Positions 1 through 6,631 of a stretch of DNA of 21,815 nucleotides are shown piece by piece. The notes under the pieces are model-generated. The model ran no database searches. It was not told the origin of the DNA and saw nothing but the letters and a program-made list of their open reading frames with translations. Position 1 is the stretch's first letter; every line of letters begins with the position of its first letter. Where the stretch lies: assembly GCA_002310115.1 (NCBI GenBank), contig DBYI01000040.1, positions 1-21,815 of the forward strand, read 5' to 3'. This stretch comes from Ruminococcus flavefaciens (GTDB lineage: Bacteria > Bacillota > Clostridia > Oscillospirales > Ruminococcaceae). The position numbers were made by a program, and so were the translations under genes.

Positions 1-59
1 CCATATTAGTCCATTTTTCTCTTCCTTATCTCATTTATACTTGATATTCTATAAAATCA

Positions 60-92
60 GCCCCTGTTCATTGAACAAACAGAGGCTTTTTT
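60..92 (+). terminator. Rho-independent terminator for a plus-strand gene left of the window
   Basis: Stem 60-68 pairs with 78-86 with one C/A mismatch, the loop is 9 nt, and six T follow at 87-92. No plus-strand gene lies in the first 59 bases, so the terminated gene would be outside the window. On the minus strand the same hairpin is followed by a weaker TGATTTTA tract, so it could also back up termination of the pilin transcript. Confidence 0.6.
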
Positions 93-101
93 GACAAGCT
101 G

Positions 102-129
102 AAAGCTCCTCCCAAATGGGAGGAGCTTT
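102..129 (-). terminator. Perfect 12-bp stem-loop 3' of the major pilin gene
   Basis: Arms 102-113 and 118-129 are perfectly complementary around a 4-nt loop and carry a GC-rich core. It lies 33 bases beyond the pilin stop codon. On the minus strand it is not followed by a good U-tract, so it may work as a 3'-end stabilising hairpin as much as a terminator. The hairpin at 60-92 lies just beyond it. A smaller perfect 6-bp inverted repeat (147-160) sits between it and the gene. Confidence 0.6.
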
Positions 130-161
130 ATACCAACTTATTTAAGAATTACAATTCTCAA

Positions 162-698
162 TTAGTCATCAGTCTTTGGAATCTTTGTCTCAGCAGCTGA
201 AACAGCAACAGAAAGCTCGTCAGGAGAAGATGCACTGTATGACTTATAGTTATCAACTGTAACAACACCAGCAGGATATGTACCTGTGTACTTAGCATCA
301 AGAGCAACAGCTACAGCTCTAACTGCACCGCCATCACAAGAAGCAGCAAATGCACATCTCTTAGCCTTATCCATGTAGTGCTTAATCTTCTTCCAAAGTG
401 TTGCCTGATCATCAGCCTCGATACCAGTTGCAGCAAATGTTCCATCATCAGTTTCTGATGTTCCTCTTGTACGTGTGATGTAAGTTACATCAGCACCGTT
501 CTCAGACTCTTCGTCCATTTCGATGAGAGCTGTATTGATAGCCTTCTGGATTGAGCTTGCAGCTGAGTTAGCTGAAGAAACCTTAGACTTCTTTACATAG
601 CCGAGCATTGAAGGAACGAGGATTGCTGCGAGAACACCGATGATAGCGATAACAACGATGAGCTCAATAAGTGTAAAACCTTTCTTTGTAGTTTTCAT
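162..698 (-). CDS. pilA: Type IV major pilin (prepilin)
   Basis: This encodes a 178-aa prepilin, the likely shaft subunit of the pilus. It is inserted in the membrane, cleaved by PilD and assembled by the PilB/PilC motor. Residues 1-7 form a short basic leader ending in Gly. Cleavage before Phe8 leaves FTLIELIVVIAII with Glu at mature +5, the class III signal hallmark, followed by a continuous hydrophobic helix to about residue 35. The C-terminal part is acidic and Ala/Thr/Ser-rich with Cys115 and Cys121, which could form a disulfide. I chose the ATG at 698 because an AAAGGAGGG site lies 7-15 bases upstream and the leader is then canonical. An in-frame ATG at 752 would add 18 unsuitable residues. 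The gene is monocistronic: a strong promoter (800-828) and a pilT terminator (1081-1119) lie upstream and a hairpin lies downstream, which suits the most abundant subunit. The sequence recalls Ruminococcus pilins linked to cellulose adhesion; that link is inference. Confidence 0.93.
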   Translation of the reverse strand: MKTTKKGFTLIELIVVIAIIGVLAAILVPSMLGYVKKSKVSSANSAASSIQKAINTALIEMDEESENGADVTYITRTRGTSETDDGTFAATGIEADDQATLWKKIKHYMDKAKRCAFAASCDGGAVRAVAVALDAKYTGTYPAGVVTVDNYKSYSASSPDELSVAVSAAETKIPKTDD

Positions 699-705
699 AA
701 GAAAA

Positions 706-714
706 CCCTCCTTT
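706..714 (-). promoter_or_regulatory. Strong RBS deciding the pilin start
   Basis: Minus-strand AAAGGAGGG lies 7 nt before the ATG at 698. It selects that ATG over the in-frame ATG at 752. Confidence 0.85.
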
Positions 715-728
715 AAAAATATAGATTT

Positions 729-748
729 GTGAAAGTCTTTGCTTTCAC
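729..748 (-). promoter_or_regulatory. 5'UTR stem-loop of the pilin mRNA
   Basis: A perfect 7-bp stem (729-735 with 742-748) with a 6-nt loop lies inside the roughly 95-nt leader, just upstream of the RBS. It may stabilise the pilin mRNA or tune translation. No known riboswitch consensus is recognised. Confidence 0.45.
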
Positions 749-799
749 CCAATTTTTAGGTCCGGGGATTTTTTCTCCCTTTCCCTTCCCTGTGATTAT

Positions 800-828
800 A
801 GTATATCACCTTATTCATAATATGTCAA
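800..828 (-). promoter_or_regulatory. Consensus sigma-A promoter of the pilin gene
   Basis: On the minus strand the -35 is TTGACA (823-828), the spacer is 17 nt, and the -10 is TATACT (800-805). Transcription would start near 793, giving a leader of about 95 nt. This is the best promoter in the window by match to consensus, fitting a highly expressed structural gene. Confidence 0.85.
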
Positions 829-927
829 CAGATTCCAAGAAAAAAATCCATATTTGGAGGCACTTTTTACATTGAAACGGTAAATCGGCATATTTATTTT
901 GTCGTTTTCGTCGAGTTGCACAAGTTT

Positions 928-973
928 TTGTGAATAAATTAAAATATAAATTTAATATTTGTTATATTCACAA
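928..973. repeat. Inverted repeat upstream of the pilin promoter
   Basis: Arms TTGTGAATA (928-936) and TATTCACAA (965-973) are perfect 9-bp complements around 28 bases of nearly pure A/T. A further CACAA at 919-923 also faces the left arm. The repeat lies 100-145 bases upstream of the pilin -35 and 100-150 bases beyond the pilT terminator, so it is neither coding nor part of that terminator. It may be a regulator site or cruciform-prone AT DNA. The rest of the 699-1080 gap holds only the promoter and leader listed separately. Confidence 0.5.
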
Positions 974-1080
974 CTAATTATACATATTGTATATCAGCGT
1001 TTTAAGTTTATTTAAGATTATAGACTTCATTTCGGCGTAGTTTTTTTATTGAATAATTTACTGTTCTGTATTATTCCCTA

Positions 1081-1119
1081 AAAATAATACCGTCGGTGTA
1101 ATCCCGACGGTATTATTTT
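1081..1119 (-). terminator. Strong intrinsic terminator of the pilB-pilT transcript
   Basis: Arms 1081-1096 and 1104-1119 form a perfect 16-bp stem with a 7-nt loop. On the minus strand it ends in a T-rich ATTATTTTTA tail, and the stem begins 18 bases after the pilT stop. It separates motor-gene transcription from the pilin gene. Confidence 0.9.
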
Positions 1120-1136
1120 GCTTATCAATTTAACTA

Positions 1137-2252
1137 TCAAACTTGAGTTGGTGTTGGAGAAACCATTGGTCTTCCACCACCGCCAAACTGAGCAAGGAAG
1201 CGATAGAATTCTGTCTTATCGAGACACTTCTCGAGAGCATCTACTTCGCTGATAACGTTTCTGGATACAAGTCTTGCAAGTTCCATATCCAGAGACATCA
1301 TTCCCTGCTGCTTACCTGTCTGAATAGCAGACTGGACGAGATGGATCTTATTATCACGTATCATTGCTGAAATAGCATCTGTAACATTAAGTATTTCCAT
1401 ACAAGCAATACGTCCCGAACCATCCTTCTTAGGAATAAGTGTCTGAGAAATAACAGCTACAAGGTTATTAGCAAGCTGTGTTCTTATCTGCTGTTGCTGA
1501 TGCTCAGGATAAACGTCGATAATACGGTTAATAGTATCAGCTGCTGATGTAGTATGAAGTGTCGACATAACGAGATGTCCTGTTTCAGCAGCGGTTACTG
1601 CAGCCTGGATAGTCTCAAAGTCACGCATTTCTCCTACAAGGATAACATCAGGGTCTTCACGGAGAGCAGCTCTTAACGAAAGTGCGAATGATGGTACATC
1701 ATCACCGATCTCTCTTTGATTTACCATACATCTTTTATGATCGTGAACATACTCAATAGGATCCTCAACTGTAATTACGTGAGCGCTTCTGTTAAGGTTA
1801 ACGAAGTCGATCATAGCTGCGAGGGTAGTTGACTTACCTGAACCAGTAGGACCTGTTACGAGAACAAGTCCACGTGGACGCATTGCAAAATCAGCGAGTA
1901 TCGGAGGAAGTCCGAGATCCTCGAGAGTAGGGATATCATTTCTCAAAAGACGGATAGCAATTGCTGGCTTACCCTTCTGGAAATACACGTTAACACGGTG
2001 ACGATAACCGCTTCTTGTTGTAAACGAGAAATCAGTATCATGATGATTGTTAATGCTTGTTTGCTGAGCATCGTTCGTCATTTGATGAACGATGTTGAGT
2101 ATCTCCTCTTCATCCATTTCAGGGTACTGTGAACGCATTGTTCTAAGTGTACCATTAAGACGTACAACAGGAGCAATTCTGTCTGTAAAATGAAGGTCAG
2201 AACAGCCGAGGAGTCTAACCTCGTCAAGTATTCTATGAATTTCGATTGCCAT
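1137..2252 (-). CDS. pilT: Type IV pilus retraction ATPase PilT
   Basis: A 371-aa hexameric cytoplasmic ATPase that depolymerises the pilus and powers retraction and twitching. Residues 1-105 form the N-terminal PAS-like domain. Walker A GPTGSGKST is at 134-142, the Asp box TVEDPIE at 161-167, Walker B VILVGEMRD at 203-211, and the His box HLVMSTLHT at 226-234. The C-terminal segment AISAMIRD at 293-300 occupies the position of the AIRNLIRE retraction motif, which separates PilT from PilB. The length is normal for PilT. The ATG at 2252 is preceded by a GGGAGG site. It starts 24 bases after the pilB stop, so the two are cotranscribed. The tail (about 345-371) is Gly/Pro-rich and contains RFLAQFGGGG, an oddity discussed in the findings. 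Confidence 0.95.
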   Translation of the reverse strand: MAIEIHRILDEVRLLGCSDLHFTDRIAPVVRLNGTLRTMRSQYPEMDEEEILNIVHQMTNDAQQTSINNHHDTDFSFTTRSGYRHRVNVYFQKGKPAIAIRLLRNDIPTLEDLGLPPILADFAMRPRGLVLVTGPTGSGKSTTLAAMIDFVNLNRSAHVITVEDPIEYVHDHKRCMVNQREIGDDVPSFALSLRAALREDPDVILVGEMRDFETIQAAVTAAETGHLVMSTLHTTSAADTINRIIDVYPEHQQQQIRTQLANNLVAVISQTLIPKKDGSGRIACMEILNVTDAISAMIRDNKIHLVQSAIQTGKQQGMMSLDMELARLVSRNVISEVDALEKCLDKTEFYRFLAQFGGGGRPMVSPTPTQV

Positions 2253-2276
2253 ATTAATTATCCTCCCTGCAAGCCA

Positions 2277-3959
2277 TTAAACTGTAAATGTAGTTCTTAC
2301 GAGCTCGTCGATAGATGTCTCGCCTGCCTGTACAAGCTCAGAAGCATTGTCACGAAGAAGCTTGGTTCCCTGTTCTTTAGCCGCCTTTTCAATCTCTTCC
2401 TTGCTGCCATTAGCTGCAATAATCGAAGAAACCTTTGCTGTACAGTGAATTATTTCGTGAATAGCAGTTCTTCCTCTGTATCCTGTATTGTTGCAAACCG
2501 GGCATCCGCCTGGCTCAAATATCTGAATAGAATGGTCTATACCCATGAGGTCGTTCTCTTCGGGAGTTGACATTCTTGGCTTCTTACACTCTGGACACAA
2601 AACCTTAAGAAGTCGCTGTGCGATAACGCCGATGATAGATGTAGCAACCATGTAAGGTGCTACGCCCATATCAACTAGACGTACAACTGTTGAAGCAGCG
2701 TCGTTAGTATGGAGTGTTGACAAAACAAGATGTCCTGTAATAGCGGCACGAATACCGATATCGGCTGTTTCGGTATCACGCATCTCACCGATCATTACTA
2801 CGTCAGGGTCCTGACGGAGGATAGAACGAAGAGCAGCAGCGAATGTCATTCCTGCTTTAACGTTTACCTGACACTGGTTAATACCATCTATAGCCTTTTC
2901 GACAGGATCCTCAACGGTAACAACGTTTACGTTCGGCTTTGCAATTTCACCAAGAGCTGCATAAAGAGTTGTTGTTTTACCGGAACCGGTAGGTCCTGTA
3001 ACAAGGATAACACCGTGAGGGACTCTCAGCATTGACTCGAAAAGTGTATAGTTATAATCAGACATACCAAGATCAGTAATCTTTCGGAGAGCTATCTGGC
3101 CTGTTGAAAGAATACGGATAACAATCTTTTCACCGTGTACCATTGGAAGTGAGGATACACGGACATCAAGAGTTGTTCCATCAACGACTTGTGTGAAACG
3201 ACCGTCTTGTGGTATTCTCTTTTCAGCAATATTCATACCGCTTATGAGCTTGAAACGCGTTGTAAGCGCGCTATGAACTGCACTGGAAATATTCATGAGC
3301 TCTACGAGATCTCCGTTTACACGGATACGAATTCTTGTGTACTTATCGAAAGGCTCAATATGGATATCGGTCGCGTCTGCTCTGTAGGAGTTCTCAACGA
3401 TAGTAGTTGCAAGTTTAACAATAGGAGCACTTTCAACTCTGTCCTTGGACTCAAGGTCAGCCTCACTCATTTCACCGAGGTCACCGCCCATTGAGTTAAC
3501 ATTTTCAAGAACGCTATCAACGTTCTGCATTGAGTAGCACTTACCTATAGCCTTGTTTATAGCAGATGTTGTAGCAAGAACAGGAACAGTGTCCATACCT
3601 GTGGAAACCTTGATGTCCTCAAGAACAATAAAGTTTACAGGATCGTTCGTTGCAACTGTGAGACGTTTACCCTGTACATTGATAGCAATTACTGTGTGCT
3701 TTCTTGCAAGTGCCTCCGGAACCATCTGTACAGCGTCGGAATTGATCTCAATGTTGTCAAGGTCAACGTACTGTACTCTCAGATTTCCTGCAAGAGCCTT
3801 TGCAAAATTAACTTCAGACATGAAGCCCAGCTCAACTACAACGTCACCAAATTTCTTGGAACCGTTGGAATTTCTCTGCGCATCGAGAACTTGCTGAAGC
3901 TGCTCGCTTGTGATAAGCCCTTGATTGACTAAGTAGTCACCAATTCTCTCGTTTCTCAT
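2277..3959 (-). CDS. pilB: Type IV pilus extension ATPase PilB
   Basis: A 560-aa GspE/PilB-family hexameric ATPase that drives pilin polymerisation through PilC. The N-terminal MshEN/T2SSE-N-like region spans about residues 1-140. The core has the IPQDGRF segment (249-255), Walker A GPTGSGKTT (322-330), Asp box VEDPVE (349-354), Walker B VVMIGEMRD (387-395) and His box HLVLSTLHT (410-418). A zinc-binding CPEC...CPVC module (Cys455, 458, 486, 489) is typical of PilB/GspE and absent from PilT. The ATG at 3959 fits best: GGAGG lies 6 bases upstream and the protein then begins at the conserved start of the N-terminal domain. An in-frame ATG at 4010 would add 17 residues. The gene is divergent from pilD across 136 bases and is followed closely by pilT. 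Confidence 0.95.
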   Translation of the reverse strand: MRNERIGDYLVNQGLITSEQLQQVLDAQRNSNGSKKFGDVVVELGFMSEVNFAKALAGNLRVQYVDLDNIEINSDAVQMVPEALARKHTVIAINVQGKRLTVATNDPVNFIVLEDIKVSTGMDTVPVLATTSAINKAIGKCYSMQNVDSVLENVNSMGGDLGEMSEADLESKDRVESAPIVKLATTIVENSYRADATDIHIEPFDKYTRIRIRVNGDLVELMNISSAVHSALTTRFKLISGMNIAEKRIPQDGRFTQVVDGTTLDVRVSSLPMVHGEKIVIRILSTGQIALRKITDLGMSDYNYTLFESMLRVPHGVILVTGPTGSGKTTTLYAALGEIAKPNVNVVTVEDPVEKAIDGINQCQVNVKAGMTFAAALRSILRQDPDVVMIGEMRDTETADIGIRAAITGHLVLSTLHTNDAASTVVRLVDMGVAPYMVATSIIGVIAQRLLKVLCPECKKPRMSTPEENDLMGIDHSIQIFEPGGCPVCNNTGYRGRTAIHEIIHCTAKVSSIIAANGSKEEIEKAAKEQGTKLLRDNASELVQAGETSIDELVRTTFTV

Positions 3960-4028
3960 AAAAAACCTCCGCTTATTTTCTGAATACTCAGATGTACCGT
4001 CAGACATCATAGTATTCTAAAATTTAAC

Positions 4029-4056
4029 TTGAATTTTCCATAATTTATGTTATAAT
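4029..4056 (+). promoter_or_regulatory. Promoter of pilD
   Basis: The -35 is TTGAAT (4029-4034), the spacer is 16 nt, and the -10 is TATAAT (4051-4056) preceded by TGT, an extended -10-like context. The 3960-4095 divergent gap must also hold the pilB promoter. The best minus-strand -10 there is a TAGAAT near 4013-4018, but its -35 is poor, so I do not list it separately. Confidence 0.65.
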
Positions 4057-4095
4057 AATATTATGTACATTTTAATATGAAGGAGGGGTAAACTC

Positions 4096-4977
4096 ATGCT
4101 CTTTGGATTTGAAGATATGCTTCACAGTGAATTTACCGAACTGCCATTCAAGATCATGTTTTACGTCATAGTTTTTCTGTTTGGAATTTGTATCGGAAGC
4201 TTTTTAAATGTTGTCATTTATAGACTTCCTGACCCAAATAGTCCATCCATTCTCGGAATAGGGCAAACAAAAGAAGACAAGGAAAAGGCTTCTCATTGCA
4301 TGACCTGTGGAGCAAAGATTAGACCTATTGATCTAATCCCAGTTTTCAGCTGGATAATGCTGAGAGGTAAATGTCACAGCTGCGGTTCTAAGATATCACC
4401 GCGGTATCCAATAATTGAAAGCCTTAATGGTCTTCTTTATATTCTGACGTTTTATGCACTAGATATCAATGTTAAATCCATAATAACCTGCGTTATTATG
4501 TCCCTGCTTATCTGCATTGCTTTTATCGACTGGGACACAAAGGAGATATTCATCAGCATGATTGCTGTAATATTCGTCCTCACGATTCCGCTTCATCTTC
4601 TTTACTCACGTGAGTACGAAGATATTACACTAAAAAGCCGTATCATTGGCGCATTCATCATCAGCATCCCCTTTTTTATAATAGGAGAAGTCAGCAGACC
4701 GATCATCAAAAAGAAGTTCGGTGAAGATTTCCGTGCTATTGAATTGGGAGATACATATCTGATGTTCGCTGCCGGAGCTTTTCTTGGAACACAAGCTGTT
4801 ATCGTTTCAACATTCATCGGTATCATGGTCGCTGCACTCGGCGGTATCATCGTCAAACGAGTGACCAAGGATTCAAAGTTTGCTTTTGGACCATTCCTTG
4901 CTATCGGAATTGCCATCGGCTCCCTTTGGGGTAATCAGATAGCTCAATGGTATATGAATATGTTATCTACTAAATAA
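4096..4977 (+). CDS. pilD: Prepilin peptidase / N-methyltransferase PilD
   Basis: A 293-aa polytopic membrane aspartyl protease that cleaves prepilin leaders and methylates the new N-terminus. Residues 20-46 hold the first membrane helix and the CIGSFLNVVIYRLP family motif. The cytoplasmic loop carries the CxxC...CxxC tetrad (Cys68, 71, 93, 96) of the bifunctional enzyme. The first catalytic Asp is Asp145 in FIDWD, the second Asp219 in ELGD, and FGPFLAIG at 264-271 matches the conserved C-terminal segment. Two departures are visible. The GxGD signature reads E-L-G-D, and the usual Pro-Asp after the first catalytic Asp is missing (KEIFIS). Both catalytic Asp residues remain, so I expect activity. 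AGGAGGGG lies 7 bases before the ATG. It is the only plus-strand gene in the pilus locus and probably processes all four pilin-like proteins here. Confidence 0.93.
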   Translation: MLFGFEDMLHSEFTELPFKIMFYVIVFLFGICIGSFLNVVIYRLPDPNSPSILGIGQTKEDKEKASHCMTCGAKIRPIDLIPVFSWIMLRGKCHSCGSKISPRYPIIESLNGLLYILTFYALDINVKSIITCVIMSLLICIAFIDWDTKEIFISMIAVIFVLTIPLHLLYSREYEDITLKSRIIGAFIISIPFFIIGEVSRPIIKKKFGEDFRAIELGDTYLMFAAGAFLGTQAVIVSTFIGIMVAALGGIIVKRVTKDSKFAFGPFLAIGIAIGSLWGNQIAQWYMNMLSTK

Positions 4978-4993
4978 AAAGTGAAAAATAAGT

Positions 4994-5030
4994 ACAGGCA
5001 GCAGCATTTTACTGCTGCCTGTTCTTTTTT
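4994..5030. terminator. Bidirectional terminator between pilD and the minor-pilin operon
   Basis: Arms 4994-5004 and 5012-5022 form a perfect 11-bp stem with a 7-nt loop. The plus strand continues with TCTTTTTT (5023-5030), and the minus strand continues into ACTTATTTTTC. It lies 16 bases after the pilD stop and 14 bases beyond the convergent minor-pilin stop at 5037, so it can end both transcripts. Confidence 0.9.
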
Positions 5031-5036
5031 ATTTAA

Positions 5037-6119
5037 TTATACAACTTCATTTGAAGTATCTGCTTCAAGCTCATCTGTATAAGCATAAATAAAATAAATA
5101 TCCTCATGGAAATTTATCTGATCTGTTACGAGCTCTGAACCATCAACAAGACTCTTTGTAAAGAAGCTCCAGCCGCATCCATTATCAGATTCAGGTGTGA
5201 TAGTATTTTGATAAGATATCTTATCATCATCTGGCTTTTTATACGGTCTGCTTACTGCATATAATGTATTGCTTCTTGTATTCATTGCAGTTAATGAAAT
5301 AGGTGTTGCTTGAATTGTTGCAGGACACCTAAAAGCTCTGTACTCGTTACCATTGTCTTTAGTAACATCAATAGAACCCTGATTATTCTTTCCTGCCTTA
5401 TCTATAACTATTGATAAAGAGAAATTCGACTGTGAAATGCCTGTACCACTATTGGGATCTGAAGGATTTGCAGGATCAAAACTAAAGTCACGATCCAAAG
5501 CCTTATACGCAGAATCAGGATCACCACCATCCGGAACGGGAACATTTACAAACTTACATCCACCAAGAGCGTAACTGTAATTGTACTTTGCATCCCTTGC
5601 ATTAAAGAATGCAGGATTTATCTCAAAGCTTCCGGAAACCGAATCAGGATCAACAAGTTCAAAACCATTATTATTTGATGTATTATTTGATACGAAGGGA
5701 TATATACTGTGAAGTATTTGACCTCTGTTAGGTCCGTTATTTATAAGTCTTAATACGTGTATATTACCCGTTACATAATAAACATCAGTCTCACTTGTCG
5801 CTGCAACAATATAGTTGAAATGCGATTTACCATACTCCTCAATAAGTGTGTTCATCTCATCAGATGTTATATTACCATCATGATTCCCAATATTATCTGA
5901 TGTAGCAACCACCATTGACTCTGCATACTCAAGATTTGCTTGTAGATAAGTCTGGATACTGTTTGCATTTGCATAGGTTTTTTCAGCTACTGCAGTATTC
6001 CTATATATCTTTGACACAGGATCAATCAATGACATTACTGCAACCATAATTATTGAAAAAACGGCCATGACAACAATCAGCTCAACAAGGGTAAAACCCT
6101 TCTTAATCATTTTCTTCAT
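5037..6119 (-). CDS. Type IV minor pilin, 360 aa
   Basis: A pilin-like membrane protein. Leader residues 1-8 (basic, ending in Gly) are followed by FTLVELIVVM, with Glu13 at mature +5, then a hydrophobic helix to about residue 31. At 360 aa it is twice the length of the major pilin, leaving an exported domain of some 320 residues. That domain is rich in Asn, Asp, Ser and Tyr and has two cysteines (in the GGCKF and RCPAT contexts) plus a third near NGCGWSF. It is the last gene of the pilC-to-minor-pilin operon, 14 bases after the previous gene, with GGAGGTGG about 5 bases before the ATG at 6119. By position it may correspond to PilW/PilJ- or GspJ-type minor pilins, which join the tip complex. 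No known adhesin fold is recognised. Confidence 0.85.
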   Translation of the reverse strand: MKKMIKKGFTLVELIVVMAVFSIIMVAVMSLIDPVSKIYRNTAVAEKTYANANSIQTYLQANLEYAESMVVATSDNIGNHDGNITSDEMNTLIEEYGKSHFNYIVAATSETDVYYVTGNIHVLRLINNGPNRGQILHSIYPFVSNNTSNNNGFELVDPDSVSGSFEINPAFFNARDAKYNYSYALGGCKFVNVPVPDGGDPDSAYKALDRDFSFDPANPSDPNSGTGISQSNFSLSIVIDKAGKNNQGSIDVTKDNGNEYRAFRCPATIQATPISLTAMNTRSNTLYAVSRPYKKPDDDKISYQNTITPESDNGCGWSFFTKSLVDGSELVTDQINFHEDIYFIYAYTDELEADTSNEVV

Positions 6120-6133
6120 ATTGCCACCTCCAC

Positions 6134-6613
6134 TCAGTTTGTTGTAGTTGTAGTAGGTGCAGTAGTAGTAGCTGCCGTTGTTATACTCAGCTCGATAAAC
6201 TTAAGATTAAGGCCGTTATTTGGTCCCTCCTGAATAACCTTTCTTTCCTGAGCAGAACGTCCGTCGAGGGCGATCTGCTCAGTGTCATATCTTGTTGCAT
6301 TAAGAGTTACCACAGGGTCATTATAACCATCAGTGCCATATACAAAATTTCCTTCAATGCGAATAGCTACTGTTCCTGTCTGTGTTGCAAACTGAACGTC
6401 ATTTCCGTCCCCATCCACATATCCTGTTACTCTGTTAGCTGCGTAAGGAGACTCCTTAGCGACCTTATCCTTAAGATTATTAGTCGCTCTTGTTGTAGCG
6501 TCAATATTCTGACCTACCATAGCAAGAATTACACATAACATCGCCAATATAGCAATAGTGATGATCATCTCTATTAGAGTCATGCCCTTAAGTGTTTTTT
6601 TGCTTTTTTTCAT
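6134..6613 (-). CDS. Type IV minor pilin, 159 aa, Thr-rich tail
   Basis: A small pilin-like protein. Leader residues 1-10 end in Gly. The mature protein would begin MTLIEMIITIAIL, with Glu at +5 and Met replacing Phe at +1. The hydrophobic helix runs to about residue 30. The remainder is a short soluble domain without cysteine, and the last 14 residues are almost all Thr with Ala and Pro, resembling a flexible or O-glycosylatable stalk. I chose ATG 6613 over the upstream GTG at 6619 because the GGAGGT site (6622-6627) is 8 bases from the ATG but only 2 from the GTG. It lies 18 bases downstream of the giant pilin-like gene and 14 bases upstream of the 360-aa minor pilin. By size and place it resembles GspI/PilV-type minor pilins. 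Confidence 0.82.
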   Translation of the reverse strand: MKKSKKTLKGMTLIEMIITIAILAMLCVILAMVGQNIDATTRATNNLKDKVAKESPYAANRVTGYVDGDGNDVQFATQTGTVAIRIEGNFVYGTDGYNDPVVTLNATRYDTEQIALDGRSAQERKVIQEGPNNGLNLKFIELSITTAATTTAPTTTTTN

Positions 6614-6631
6614 AAGCACATACCTCCCTTA

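Noticed and set aside
1..59. End of a gene at the left edge
   Set aside because: A terminator for a plus-strand gene is seen at 60-92, but no coding frame can be supported in 59 bases.
699..793. c-di-GMP riboswitch in the pilin leader
   Set aside because: Clostridial pilin genes can have one, but the leader is only about 95 nt with a simple 7-bp hairpin, and I find no GEMM-like core.
3960..4095. Clear pilB promoter in the divergent gap
   Set aside because: A TAGAAT-like -10 exists on the minus strand, but the matching -35 is poor, so it is not listed as a feature.
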